64,000 nucleotides of DNA, from the NCBI GenBank assembly GCA_002409595.1, contig DHNQ01000026.1, positions 1-64,000 on the forward strand, in the 5' to 3' direction. The notes below the pieces were generated by a model. The model saw only the letters and a list, made by a program, of their open reading frames with translations. It had not been told where the DNA came from and searched no databases. This DNA is from Dysgonomonas sp. UBA5412 (GTDB lineage: Bacteria; Bacteroidota; Bacteroidia; Bacteroidales; Dysgonomonadaceae). This document shows positions 25,798 to 34,652 of this stretch, piece by piece (position 1 is the first letter of the stretch; the number at the start of each line of letters is the position of its first letter). The position numbers and the translations under genes are program-made.

Positions 25798-26781
25798 TTA
25801 TGGATTATATTTCGACTCTTTCAATATTGTTTGTGCATCAGTGTTTATAATATCTTGTAGCGTAGCTCCTTTTTTCTTAGCGTATTGGTTAACGATCTGC
25901 CATCCTACCCAGCAGCCGACTCTTCCGGGAGAGCCTTCGGAAATCATTATCGTATTTTTTCCGTCATTAACAAGGCGGGTAATAATCATATTGTCTGTCG
26001 AATAAAGGTAGTTTTGTTTTACGATCTTTTGCCAGATCATTTTTTCATTTGTTTTGCACCAGTCATATTGATTTTTGGTATAACCTATTATGTCAATCAT
26101 TTCTTTTTCGGGCAGCAAAATAGATAGGGCATAAAGCACTTTTCCTTCATTTACTATTGCTGTTAATACGTTTTGTTCGTCGTTATTCGCCTTTATCAAA
26201 TCGCTCATCAACCATGCCTTAAGATAATCTCTGACTATATACGATGGTTGCATTTGTTGGCGTTCGAACGCTTGAAAATAATCTTTATATCCGCTGTATT
26301 CTGTTCCCAGATATTTGTCGGCGGAGATAGATATTAGATTGTTGAGTATGATAACATTTTCCCGAAATCCTGATACGTGCATTGCTAAATCGGGGAGTTG
26401 ACGTCCCGCTAAATTTTCTGAAATAAGCGTATTTGCCTTACCCAATTCTTCTTCGTATGGTGTTAAGTTATCAAATGTACTCAAGGCATCTCTGTATATC
26501 TGCATTAATGCCGGATGAGAAAAGTATTCTTTGAGTGAAGCAAAGAAGGTAGCCGGATCGTTATTGTCCATTGCTATTTGCCCAAAAGCAGGCAATAACA
26601 AAGGATATTTGTTTTTCAGCATAGATTCTTTTACCTCATCAGGCTGTTGAAGGTAATTATACACATCTTTATCGAAACGGACAATTGTTACTTTCTCCGA
26701 AACTACGTGTTTGTGTGTAGTACCCGAACATCCGACAAATGAGATGATGATGAATGTTAATGAATATATAATATTTTTCAT
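25798..26781 (-). CDS. GldB-related lipoprotein
   Basis: A 327-aa lipoprotein: signal peptide with Cys18 in ISFVGC. The mature protein resembles GldB of gliding Bacteroidetes, seen best in the C-terminal SPGRVGCWVGWQIVNQY...DAQTILKESKYNP stretch, and in an IVRFDKDVYNYL start after the linker. GldB is needed for gliding in Flavobacterium, but homologues occur in non-motile Bacteroidales, where the function is unknown. The protein probably faces the periplasm, attached to a membrane. It is transcribed away from the 115-aa orphan gene on the other strand. Confidence 0.82.
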   Translation of the reverse strand: MKNIIYSLTFIIISFVGCSGTTHKHVVSEKVTIVRFDKDVYNYLQQPDEVKESMLKNKYPLLLPAFGQIAMDNNDPATFFASLKEYFSHPALMQIYRDALSTFDNLTPYEEELGKANTLISENLAGRQLPDLAMHVSGFRENVIILNNLISISADKYLGTEYSGYKDYFQAFERQQMQPSYIVRDYLKAWLMSDLIKANNDEQNVLTAIVNEGKVLYALSILLPEKEMIDIIGYTKNQYDWCKTNEKMIWQKIVKQNYLYSTDNMIITRLVNDGKNTIMISEGSPGRVGCWVGWQIVNQYAKKKGATLQDIINTDAQTILKESKYNP

Positions 26782-26803
26782 TTTTTTCTTTTGTGAATTC
26801 TTC

Positions 26804-26835
26804 TTTGCGAAGATAATTTATATTTTCTAAATTTG
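26804..26835 (+). promoter_or_regulatory. Full-consensus Bacteroidetes promoter
   Basis: TTTG at 26804-26807 and TAAATTTG at 26828-26835 are 20 bp apart, matching both the -33 and -7 consensus and their spacing. Transcription would start near 26842, 40 bp before the ATG at 26883. It should drive the 115-aa gene and possibly tsaD beyond it. Confidence 0.65.
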
Positions 26836-26882
26836 TCTTCTTAACAACAAATGAACTAAAAACTAAAAACCATTTTTTTATT

Positions 26883-27230
26883 ATGATTCACTTTAAAGAC
26901 GATTTACCTAATAAAGATAGCAATCTCATTTATATATATCAAGACTTGTCTGTTAATGAAATGCAAAAAGAGGTTGAAAAGCTCATGTCAGCATTAGGTT
27001 ATAAACATTTAGGACAAGGTCTGTTTGAGAGAGGAAGTCGGACTAAACGTCTATTATTCGGAGCTTTTTGTAAGTATTTTAAATTTAGAGTAAGTATAGA
27101 AGATCATACCAATGGCGAGATAAAGGTAACTGTGAAAAAAGACACTACCGGTCTTTCTGGTGGGGCAATAGGTGTAAATCAGGTGAAAAAAGAATTTTTT
27201 AATTTATCTCAGGCCTTTAGAACAATATAA
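26883..27230 (+). CDS. Small protein of unknown function
   Basis: A 115-aa soluble protein with mixed charge and no signal peptide or membrane segment. Residues 30-60 (EVEKLMSALGYKHLGQGLF) look helical; residues 60-95 (FKFRVSIEDH...IKVTVKKDT) look like beta strands, ending in a Gly-rich loop. I do not recognise a family. A full-consensus promoter upstream and normal codon use support expression. It lies 67 bp before tsaD. Confidence 0.65.
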   Translation: MIHFKDDLPNKDSNLIYIYQDLSVNEMQKEVEKLMSALGYKHLGQGLFERGSRTKRLLFGAFCKYFKFRVSIEDHTNGEIKVTVKKDTTGLSGGAIGVNQVKKEFFNLSQAFRTI

Positions 27231-27297
27231 TAATATGAGTGTTTATATATCCTGATACAGGGGAAATATATATTCACTAATTTGTAATACAACATAG

Positions 27298-28314
27298 ATG
27301 ATAACTATATTAGGCATAGAGTCTTCGTGCGATGATACAGCTGCTGCCGTTTTACAAGATGGCGTTCTTTTATCCAATATTATTTCCAGTCAGAAAGTAC
27401 ATGAGAGCTATGGCGGAGTTGTTCCCGAATTAGCATCGCGTGCCCATCAGCAAAATATAATTCCCGTTGTAGATCAGGCTTTAAAAAAAGCAGGAGTCAA
27501 CAAAGAAGATATTACAGCGATAGCCTTTACCCGTGGTCCCGGTTTGATGGGATCACTGCTGGTAGGAACATCGTTTGCCAAAGGTTTTTCCTCAGCCTTA
27601 AATGTGCCGATGGTAGACGTAAATCATCTACATGCCCATGTGCTAGCTCATTTTATCAAAGAGAAGGTCGATGACAATAATCAGCCTAAGTTCCCTTTCC
27701 TTTGTTTACTTGTATCTGGAGGTAATTCTCAGATTGTATTGGTGAAATCGTATAAGGATATGGATATAATAGGTCAAACCATAGACGATGCCGCAGGAGA
27801 AGCTTTTGATAAATGCGCTAAAGTTATGGGACTCGGCTATCCCGGAGGTCCCGTAGTGGATAGGCTGGCTAAAGAAGGTGATGCCGATAAGTTCAAATTT
27901 AATAAACCTCATATACAAGGTTATGATTATAGCTTTAGCGGGCTCAAAACGTCCTTCCTTTATCTGCTTCGCGATGAATTGAAAAAAGATCCTGATTTTA
28001 TAGAAAAGAATAAGGCGGATCTCTGTGCTTCGTTGCAGAAAACCATTATTGAAGTATTGATGGACAAACTCCGCAAGGCTGCAAAAGACCTGAATATAAA
28101 CGAGGTTGCAGTGGCTGGAGGTGTTTCTGCAAATTCGGGACTAAGGGCTGCTTTCGAAGATCATGCCAAGCGATATGGTTGGAAAATATATATTCCGCCA
28201 TTTGGCTATACTACCGACAATGCGGCAATGATAGCTATGACCGGCTATTTTAAATATCAGGACAAAGAATTCTGTCCGATGGATGCCGCTCCATTTTCGC
28301 GTGTGGTGATGTAA
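27298..28314 (+). CDS. tsaD: tRNA N6-threonylcarbamoyladenosine transferase
   Basis: A 338-aa TsaD (Gcp), transferring threonylcarbamoyl to A37 of ANN-decoding tRNAs with TsaB and TsaE. Motifs: GIESSCDDT (residues 6-14), the metal-binding VNHLHAH (His110, 112 and 114 region), LVSGGNSQIV, IDDAAGEAFDK, VAVAGGVSANSGLR, and the C-terminal TTDNAAMIA. Length is normal. The gene precedes an M48 peptidase gene by 10 bp in the same direction. Confidence 0.96.
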   Translation: MITILGIESSCDDTAAAVLQDGVLLSNIISSQKVHESYGGVVPELASRAHQQNIIPVVDQALKKAGVNKEDITAIAFTRGPGLMGSLLVGTSFAKGFSSALNVPMVDVNHLHAHVLAHFIKEKVDDNNQPKFPFLCLLVSGGNSQIVLVKSYKDMDIIGQTIDDAAGEAFDKCAKVMGLGYPGGPVVDRLAKEGDADKFKFNKPHIQGYDYSFSGLKTSFLYLLRDELKKDPDFIEKNKADLCASLQKTIIEVLMDKLRKAAKDLNINEVAVAGGVSANSGLRAAFEDHAKRYGWKIYIPPFGYTTDNAAMIAMTGYFKYQDKEFCPMDAAPFSRVVM

Positions 28315-28324
28315 TTTTTATAAT

Positions 28325-29575
28325 ATGATTGTATCGCAATTATCGCTTTCATGTATTTACTTTTTAGTAATACTTCTTATTGTAGTCTTAGACTTTTTCT
28401 GGACACAATATTTGGCATACCGCAACCGAAGGCGAATGAGTCCCCATATCCCGAAGCAATTGGAAGGTATTTACGATGAGCAGGAATATGCACGACAACA
28501 AGAATATCAGAAAACTAATAGCCGTTTTGGTTTATATACCAATCTGTTTTCATTTCTAATTCTCTTAACTATTCTCTCTTTCGGCATCTTTGGCTGGCTC
28601 GACAATGTGCTGCGACAGTATGTAACCAATGAGATATTGCTTACACTCTCCTTCTTTGGAGTCATTTATATAGCCAATAGTATAATTACACTGCCTTTCG
28701 ATTATTATTCGACCTTTGTTATCGAAGAACGATTCGGATTTAATAAATCGACAAAAAGAGTCTTCTGGCTCGATCAACTAAAAGGTTTGCTACTGACCGT
28801 TGTTCTGGGAGGAGCTATATTAGCTTTACTCGTATGGCTTTATCAGGCGTTAGGTAGCTTTGCATGGCTATATGCTTGGGGTGTGATAACCGTATTCTCC
28901 CTGTTTATGACTCTGTTTTATTCCAATATAATAGTACCTTTATTTAATAAACAGACACCATTGGAAGCCGGCGATCTGCGTAATGCCATAGAAGCTTTTG
29001 GTTCAAAGGCAGGTTTTGAAATAAATAATATTTATGTAATGGATGCGTCTAAGCGTTCGAGTAAAGCAAATGCTTACTTTACGGGTTTTGGGGCAAAGAA
29101 ACGTATTGTATTATTTGATACACTGATTAACGATCTTTCGACAGACGAAATAGTTGCGGTGTTGGCACATGAGATAGGACATTATAAGAAAAAACATACA
29201 TTGCAAGGCATGGTTATTTCGGTGCTTTGTACGGGAGTAATGCTTTTCTTATTATCTCTGTTTCTTAACAATCAGGATATTGCCGTTGCATTGGGCGGAC
29301 GCACAGCTTCGTTTCATTTGGGGCTTATTGCTTTTTCTGTTTTGTTTACTCCGGTTTCTCTTATTATCGGAATTTTTTCGAGTCTTCATAGTCGCAAAAA
29401 TGAATATCAGGCAGATGCCTATGCGACAAGTTTTGATTTGGCAGATGCTTTGATAAGCGGATTGAAGAAATTATCGGTAAAATCGTTAAACAACCTGAAC
29501 CCTGATCCTATGTATGTGTTCTTTTATTATTCGCACCCCACTTTGTTGCAGCGAATAGAGGCTTTGAGAAGGTAG
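28325..29575 (+). CDS. M48-family zinc endopeptidase, Ste24-like
   Basis: A 416-aa membrane metalloprotease. It has several hydrophobic segments (about residues 5-27, 70-92, 100-120, 155-175, 180-205, and two after the active site) and the zinc motif HEIGH at residues 282-286; the third ligand is the Glu in SRKNEYQADAYA. The N-terminal CAAX-protease part (FDYYSTFVIEERFGFNKST) matches Ste24 homologues. Family members cleave membrane or misfolded proteins; the target in bacteria is unclear. It is likely co-transcribed with tsaD. Confidence 0.9.
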   Translation: MIVSQLSLSCIYFLVILLIVVLDFFWTQYLAYRNRRRMSPHIPKQLEGIYDEQEYARQQEYQKTNSRFGLYTNLFSFLILLTILSFGIFGWLDNVLRQYVTNEILLTLSFFGVIYIANSIITLPFDYYSTFVIEERFGFNKSTKRVFWLDQLKGLLLTVVLGGAILALLVWLYQALGSFAWLYAWGVITVFSLFMTLFYSNIIVPLFNKQTPLEAGDLRNAIEAFGSKAGFEINNIYVMDASKRSSKANAYFTGFGAKKRIVLFDTLINDLSTDEIVAVLAHEIGHYKKKHTLQGMVISVLCTGVMLFLLSLFLNNQDIAVALGGRTASFHLGLIAFSVLFTPVSLIIGIFSSLHSRKNEYQADAYATSFDLADALISGLKKLSVKSLNNLNPDPMYVFFYYSHPTLLQRIEALRR

Positions 29576-29659
29576 AAGAAATATACTTGTTTTTTTGCTA
29601 GATCTTTTAAACCTTTAGTCTTTTTTAGATTCTTATAATATATACTAAAATGAATCACT

Positions 29660-31171
29660 ATGAAAAAGTACCTTATTCTGACCACTTTTCTTTTATTATC
29701 AATCACTTTTTCTTCTCAAACATTTGGTAAGAGAACAGACAGAACCCCAAATCGGACTCGTATTAATGGAAGAATATATACGGATGGAATGGGAACACTC
29801 TCTTTTCAGAATGGTAATGGCATGAGAGCATCGCTCAAAAAGGATATTTTTGATAATGTAGTATATTCTGACAGCAATGGTAATGAAGTCAGTTATGCAA
29901 AAGAAATCTGGGCAAATGTATTTCCTGATCCTGATGGGGATGAAGAATCTATATTGTTTTGGTTGGTAAATAACTTATATAATACGAAAAACTTTAAAGA
30001 GAAATATAAACGCAATATTTTCGGCTATCCTGAATATGAGAATAACAGAGGATTTAAAGCCTCACTATCTCTGAATGTTTTTGACGATGGTGTATATAAA
30101 GACAGCAGAGCTAACGAAGTAAAATATTCGAAAGAGTTTTGGTCTGAAATCAAAAAAGACTTTTATGACAATGATATTCAAATCTTCTTTTGGTTGATGG
30201 ATACATACTCTGATATGGATAACTGTCGCGAAGAATACAAAATAGACATATTCGGATATCTTCAGTATAAAGATAATAAAGGAAAAAGGGCTTCATTGTC
30301 GAAAGATATATTTGACAACCATGTGTACAAGGACAGTGAAGGTAACAAAATTGAATATTCAGATCAATTATGGAATAAATTATTGCGCAGACAGGGATCT
30401 GAGATAAAAGTGTTTTCAATGTTGCTGAACAGATATATGTTCGATGCCGATTTTTCATCTCAACCTCATCGTGATTTTTCTCAACCGAAAGATTTTCTTG
30501 GAGATGGGATTGTCAGACATAATAAGGGACACGAAAAGACTATAAATAAAGATATATCGGGTAATGTAACAATAGAGAATAACCAAGGATACAAAGAAAC
30601 TATTAAGAAGGATATCTTTGGCAACACCGTAATAGAAAATAATAAAGGTTATAAGAAAACTATTGGCAAAGATATTTTTGATGATGTCGTGATCGAAGAT
30701 AATCAGGGTAATAAAGAAACTATTAAGAAAGATATCTTTGGTAACACCGTAATAGAAAATAATAAAGGCTATAAGAAAACCATCGGTAAAGATATCTTTG
30801 ATGATGTCGTGATTGAAGATAATCAGGGTAATAAAGAAACTATCAAGAAGGATATCTTTGGCAACACCGTAATAGAAAATAACAAAGGTTATAAGAAAAC
30901 CATTGGTAGAGATATTTTTGGCGATCTCAAGATAGAAGATAATAAAGGCAACAGAGCCTCATTGAAAAAAGATATTTTTGATGATTTAAATTATACCAAC
31001 GGAGACAAAAAAGCCTCATTAAAGAAAGATATATTCAATATCCACACCTATACAGACAGCAAGGGAAATAAAATGAAGTTTGATGAGGAAAGCTGGGATT
31101 CGATGATGAAGAAATATGACGGAAAGGAACAGATAATGATGTTCCTTATTCAAGAATATTTAGAAAAGTAA
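29660..31171 (+). CDS. Secreted repeat protein (KDIF repeats)
   Basis: A 503-aa exported protein with an N-terminal signal peptide (residues 1-23). The N-terminal half holds three long units of about 85 aa, each with ...ASL-x-KDIFD-x3-Y-x-DS-x-GNE-x2-YSKE-x-W followed by a helical stretch. The middle (residues ~290-430) is a run of 20-aa units of the form K-x-T-I-x-KDIFGN-x2-IE-N-x-G, encoded by near-identical 120-bp repeats. The C-terminus returns to one long unit. The pattern suggests a repetitive beta structure with Asp/Asn-Gly turns. I recognise no named family; copy number probably varies between strains. Upstream gene is the M48 peptidase. Confidence 0.82.
   Translation: MKKYLILTTFLLLSITFSSQTFGKRTDRTPNRTRINGRIYTDGMGTLSFQNGNGMRASLKKDIFDNVVYSDSNGNEVSYAKEIWANVFPDPDGDEESILFWLVNNLYNTKNFKEKYKRNIFGYPEYENNRGFKASLSLNVFDDGVYKDSRANEVKYSKEFWSEIKKDFYDNDIQIFFWLMDTYSDMDNCREEYKIDIFGYLQYKDNKGKRASLSKDIFDNHVYKDSEGNKIEYSDQLWNKLLRRQGSEIKVFSMLLNRYMFDADFSSQPHRDFSQPKDFLGDGIVRHNKGHEKTINKDISGNVTIENNQGYKETIKKDIFGNTVIENNKGYKKTIGKDIFDDVVIEDNQGNKETIKKDIFGNTVIENNKGYKKTIGKDIFDDVVIEDNQGNKETIKKDIFGNTVIENNKGYKKTIGRDIFGDLKIEDNKGNRASLKKDIFDDLNYTNGDKKASLKKDIFNIHTYTDSKGNKMKFDEESWDSMMKKYDGKEQIMMFLIQEYLEK
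30533..30952 (+). repeat. In-frame tandem repeats, 120-bp period (60-bp half units)
   Basis: Three copies of a 120-bp unit start near 30593, 30713 and 30833, differing by only a few bases except at the end of the third copy; a diverged 60-bp half unit precedes them. Each 60 bp encodes a 20-aa KDIF repeat. High identity points to recent duplication or gene conversion. Confidence 0.9.
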
Positions 31172-31206
31172 TATCTTTCTTATTACTTATTCCATCTCTT
31201 ATTTTG

Positions 31207-31214
31207 TAAATTTG
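31207..31214 (+). promoter_or_regulatory. -7 promoter element of cinA
   Basis: TAAATTTG matches TAnnTTTG, 33 bp before the cinA ATG at 31247; no well-spaced -33 found. Confidence 0.45.
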
Positions 31215-31246
31215 TTAAGCAATAAAGCAGAACAAATATATTGAGA

Positions 31247-32473
31247 ATGAAAACAGCAATAGTTACAATAGGAGATGAAATCCTCATCGGTCAGATTGTC
31301 GATACCAATTCGGCATGGATGGCAGAAAAACTTACTCAAGCAGGCTTCGAAGTAGAAGAAATGTTATCCATAGGCGACGATGCTCAACAGATAAAGGCTA
31401 CCATAGACGATGTCTTTTCCAGAGTAGATGTAATCCTAATGACGGGTGGCTTAGGCCCTACTAAAGATGATATAACCAAAAAGACTCTTTGCGAATATTT
31501 TGGAACAACCTTGGTGTCAGATAATGCAGTTCTTGAGAATATCAAAAATGTTATTTCCAATTTTACAACCTTAAACGAGCTTACACGCAATCAGGCATAT
31601 GTGCCAAAAGACTGCACTGTGATACAAAATAAAGTAGGTACAGCACCCATTACATGGTTCGATCATATAGGTAAAGTATTGGTTTCGATGCCCGGTGTGC
31701 CTTACGAAATGAGGTATGTGATGGAAACTGAAATTTTGCCGCGTCTTCAGAAAAAATACGATCCTGATACCTACTTGAAACGGGTATTTCTGGTGAGAGG
31801 ATATACAGAGTCAGCTTTGGCTTCTTATATTGCTGACTTTGAAGATAATCTTCCCGAAGGTTTCGGACTTGCTTATTTGCCTTCACCCGGATTGATGAAG
31901 CTTCGCCTATTTGTAAGAGGAGGACATCGGTTGCAGGAAATGGAAGAGCAGGTTGCTCTCCTTACAGATCTGTTGGGCGATGCTATTATTGCAGAACGAG
32001 ATATAGCATTAGAAAAAATGCTGGGAGAACGCCTTTTTGAAAAAAACTTGACATTCGGTACAGCCGAAAGTTGTACAGGAGGAAATATCGCTCATCTGAT
32101 AACATCAGTTGCCGGATCATCAAATTATTTCAAAGGATCAGTTGTGTCATACGCAAACGAAACCAAGACGGATGTTTTGCACGTGCCACTCGATATTCTG
32201 TCTCGCTGTGGAGTAGTTAGCGAAGAAGTCGCCATCGAAATGGCACGTGGTGTAAAGCAGCTTCTAAATGTTGATTGTGCAATTGCTACCACCGGAATTG
32301 CAGGTCCGGATGGGGGAACTGATCTAATACCCGTTGGCACAGTTTGGATATGTACTGTATATAAAAATAAGACCATAGCCCGTAAGTATCAGCTCGGAAA
32401 ATACAGAGAAGCAAATATTATGCGCGCATCCACTAATGCCATGCTTCAGCTATTGGAAATGATAGAAGAATAG
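31247..32473 (+). CDS. cinA: CinA, nicotinamide-nucleotide amidase family
   Basis: A 408-aa CinA with two domains: an N-terminal molybdopterin-binding-like domain (residues 1-170: TIGDEILIGQIVDTNS, TGGLGPTKDD, the latter binding nucleotide phosphates) and a C-terminal PncC amidase domain (from ~245: TFGTAESCTGGNIAHLIT, IATTGIAGPDGGT, PVGTVWI). Enzymes of this kind deamidate NMN and hydrolyse ADP-ribose in pyridine nucleotide salvage. I chose ATG 31247 over TTG 31241. It starts a transcript; a possible terminator follows. Confidence 0.94.
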   Translation: MKTAIVTIGDEILIGQIVDTNSAWMAEKLTQAGFEVEEMLSIGDDAQQIKATIDDVFSRVDVILMTGGLGPTKDDITKKTLCEYFGTTLVSDNAVLENIKNVISNFTTLNELTRNQAYVPKDCTVIQNKVGTAPITWFDHIGKVLVSMPGVPYEMRYVMETEILPRLQKKYDPDTYLKRVFLVRGYTESALASYIADFEDNLPEGFGLAYLPSPGLMKLRLFVRGGHRLQEMEEQVALLTDLLGDAIIAERDIALEKMLGERLFEKNLTFGTAESCTGGNIAHLITSVAGSSNYFKGSVVSYANETKTDVLHVPLDILSRCGVVSEEVAIEMARGVKQLLNVDCAIATTGIAGPDGGTDLIPVGTVWICTVYKNKTIARKYQLGKYREANIMRASTNAMLQLLEMIEE

Positions 32474-32514
32474 GGTAGTAGGACGGATAAACCTCTATCA
32501 GTACAGTCTCTCGT

Positions 32515-32572
32515 TGATCTTCAATGTTGATCTATGATTCAGTAGACTCTTTTTATTGAAGATCATATTTTT
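32515..32572 (+). terminator. Possible terminator of cinA
   Basis: 11-bp inverted repeat 32515-32525 / 32555-32565 with a long 29-nt loop, followed by TATTTTTC. The large loop makes this uncertain. Confidence 0.35.
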
Positions 32573-32680
32573 CGTCTTTCTTTGAATTTATTATGACTTT
32601 ATTTGTTGCAATTAACTTCTAACATAAGTATATTTATGCTTTGTGGAGATTCATGGTAATAACCAGAAAAGCAAAGATCT

Positions 32681-32992
32681 ATGAAATTTTGTGAAGAGCC
32701 GAAAAATAAAGCGGTAACGACAACTCGCTATGTGATGGATGCCAATTCGCTGATAACGTATGTAGTCTATGACGAAGAAGGAGAGTGGCATTTTTTTAGC
32801 GATGAAGATTCTACTGAGAGTGATGTATGTCTTATTTCTGTAAGTGATATATTGACACTTGATGATAGTCTGTCTACACTCGATTTAAAGTCCGGACAAG
32901 GAGCTGAGAGAAGCGATGCCGACTCAGCATGGCAGACTGTGAGAATAAGAAGCATTCATAATCCTTTATCCTTTGATGAAGATGATAACTAA
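32681..32992 (+). CDS. Small acidic protein of unknown function
   Basis: A 103-aa cytosolic, acidic protein (many Asp, Glu and Ser). The first half (TTTRYVMDANSLITYVVYDEEGEWHFFSDE is a split of this kind) looks like a beta hairpin rich in aromatic residues, followed by VCLISVSDILTLDDSLSTL. No signal peptide or membrane span. I do not recognise it with confidence; it recalls small DUF2185-like immunity-type proteins only vaguely. Normal codon use and an upstream gap of 207 bp support a separate gene. Confidence 0.55.
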   Translation: MKFCEEPKNKAVTTTRYVMDANSLITYVVYDEEGEWHFFSDEDSTESDVCLISVSDILTLDDSLSTLDLKSGQGAERSDADSAWQTVRIRSIHNPLSFDEDDN

Positions 32993-33100
32993 GATAATTT
33001 GTTTTCTTATGTAAATACTTTAGAGCATAATTTCTTTATATCGTTTATTGTATTTCTTAAATAAAGAAGTTTCGATACAGGTTTCCATGCGAAAACTTTA

Positions 33101-33108
33101 TACCTTTG
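33101..33108 (+). promoter_or_regulatory. -7 promoter element of rnpA-yidD
   Basis: TACCTTTG matches TAnnTTTG, 36 bp before the rnpA ATG. Confidence 0.5.
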
Positions 33109-33143
33109 CAATCCGATTTGGACAGATAAACGGATATTGATAT

Positions 33144-33539
33144 ATGCAAAGAAATACATTCTCTAAAGAAGAAAAACTATGTAGTACGAAGTCTATTGAG
33201 GCTCTTTTTTCAGGAGGAGAATCTTTTATAGCCTATCCGCTACGTGTCGTTTATCGTATCAGCTCGGAATCAGAAACTGAGAATCAATTAGCCTCAGTAC
33301 TTATCAGCGTTTCCAAGAAGAAATTTAAACGGGCAGTAAAACGTAATAGAGTAAAACGGTTGATCAGAGAAGTGTATCGTCAAAATAAAATGGCTCTTAC
33401 ATCTATTTTAGAGAAAGAACATATACACATAGATATTGCCTTTCTTTATTTAAAAGATGAGTTGCCCACTTATGTCGACATCGAGAAATCTATTTTGAAG
33501 ACTATTGCTATTCTAACTGATCGGTTAGAGAAAAAATAA
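33144..33539 (+). CDS. rnpA: Ribonuclease P protein component
   Basis: A 131-aa basic protein that, with the RNase P RNA, removes tRNA 5' leaders. The N-terminus FSKEEKLCSTKSIEALF and the RNR motif (FKRAVKRNRVKRLIREVYR, residues ~64-82) are diagnostic. It is followed by yidD 11 bp downstream, a conserved pairing. Unlike many bacteria, rpmH is not next to it and no yidC follows, as is common in Bacteroidetes. Confidence 0.93.
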   Translation: MQRNTFSKEEKLCSTKSIEALFSGGESFIAYPLRVVYRISSESETENQLASVLISVSKKKFKRAVKRNRVKRLIREVYRQNKMALTSILEKEHIHIDIAFLYLKDELPTYVDIEKSILKTIAILTDRLEKK

Positions 33540-33550
33540 GAAGAAATGTA

Positions 33551-33772
33551 ATGAAGAAGATTTTGTCTTGGCTTTTATTACTTCCTGTATATTTCTATAA
33601 ATACAGCATCTCACCCATGCTTCCTCCCTCATGCAGATATTCACCCACATGTTCAGAGTACACTATACAAGCAATAAAGAAATATGGACCATTCAAAGGC
33701 GGTTGGCTTGCTCTAAAACGAATAGCGCGTTGTAATCCTTGGGGCGGACATGGTTACGACCCTGTACCATAA
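33551..33772 (+). CDS. yidD: YidD, membrane protein insertion efficiency factor
   Basis: A 73-aa YidD-family protein. It has the hallmark segment YKYSISPMLPPSCRYSPTCS (residues ~17-36, three of the conserved Cys/Pro positions), AIKKYGPFKGGWLALKRIARCNPWGGHGYDPVP at the end. It is amphipathic and inner-membrane associated and assists YidC-dependent insertion. Co-transcribed with rnpA. Confidence 0.95.
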   Translation: MKKILSWLLLLPVYFYKYSISPMLPPSCRYSPTCSEYTIQAIKKYGPFKGGWLALKRIARCNPWGGHGYDPVP

Positions 33773-33807
33773 AAAAGCAAACCCTCCTCATGTGTATGAA
33801 GAAGGTT
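33772..33807 (-). terminator. Terminator of the Lys/Ala-rich secreted protein gene
   Basis: Stem 33780-33791 / 33796-33807; on the minus strand all positions pair (with G-U wobbles) and a T run follows (A run 33771-33777 on +). On the + strand the same arms have mismatches, so it works for the minus-strand gene. Confidence 0.7.
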
Positions 33808-33838
33808 GCCCTTTCTAAATTTTATTTAACGCTGCCAA

Positions 33839-34234
33839 TTATAGATGTATGGCATTTTCTTTCTTAATCTTGGCAATATCGGCGTCAGCCTTTTTTTGAA
33901 CTTTTAATTTTGCTTTCTCTGCCTTTTGTTTCGCTTTAGCTATTGCTTTTTCACCTTTTTTGCGAGCTTTATCTTCACCTTTTTTAGTGTTCTTTTCAGC
34001 ATCTTCTTTAGCTTTTTGTGCTGAGCTTTGGATATCTTTCTCTACTTGTTTCTTAGCATCTTCAATCTCCTTCTGCATTTTTTTTTCAGCATCGGCTGCA
34101 GCTTTTGTTGATTTTGATTTTATACTTTCTATTGTTGAAGCTGTTTTTTGGCTGATAACAACATCTTGAGCAAAGATGGATGGTGTAGTTGTAAAAGCTG
34201 CTAAGATTATAAAACTGATAAATAATTTCTTCAT
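33839..34234 (-). CDS. Secreted Lys/Ala/Glu-rich coiled-coil protein
   Basis: A 131-aa exported protein: signal peptide of 22 residues ending SIFA-Q, then an almost continuous charged helix (residues ~45-125) made of Lys, Ala, Glu and Asp with heptad-like spacing, ending KKENAIHL. Low complexity prevents a family call; it looks like a small periplasmic or surface coiled coil. It is monocistronic, with a possible promoter (CAAATATA, 34323-34330) and a minus-strand terminator. Confidence 0.7.
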   Translation of the reverse strand: MKKLFISFIILAAFTTTPSIFAQDVVISQKTASTIESIKSKSTKAAADAEKKMQKEIEDAKKQVEKDIQSSAQKAKEDAEKNTKKGEDKARKKGEKAIAKAKQKAEKAKLKVQKKADADIAKIKKENAIHL

Positions 34235-34652
34235 AACTCTATTTTAAAAATGTAAATAATGTGTTAATACAAATATTCGCTTAATGTAGCATCTTATCGA
34301 TTAATCTAAAGTTTGCTGCTCGCAAATATACTACAATCTAAGACAAATAAATCTTAAAAAAGTTGAGTAAAAATATAAAATATTATTAATAATGTTGTTA
34401 ATTGTCTGTTTTATAGATGTTTGTTGTTTGCAGAATTTGTGCTATTTTCTAAAGAATTTTATCTGTATATAAGTGAAATTTATCTAAAATATTTGCTAAT
34501 GTATATTTTAAAGCTTATGTTTATACCAAACCATAAATAAACTAATTACCATATAAAAGAAAGGATTGCGTATGAATAGAACTGTTATTTGACTTGATTT
34601 GAAAAAATCTTGCATTTTTTATAGTAGTTTAACCCGTTAAAAAATTACAGCC
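34235..34652. other. Very AT-rich gap between divergent small genes
   Basis: No gene in 418 bp. On the minus strand a -7 element (TATATTTG, 34323-34330 on +) lies about 90 bp before the secreted protein gene. On the + strand no exact -7 element is seen ahead of the 93-aa membrane protein. No repeat or stable fold noticed. Confidence 0.5.

Noticed and set aside
30593..30952. Regular repeats resembling a CRISPR array
   Set aside because: Repeats are 120 bp, adjacent without spacers, in frame inside a coding sequence.
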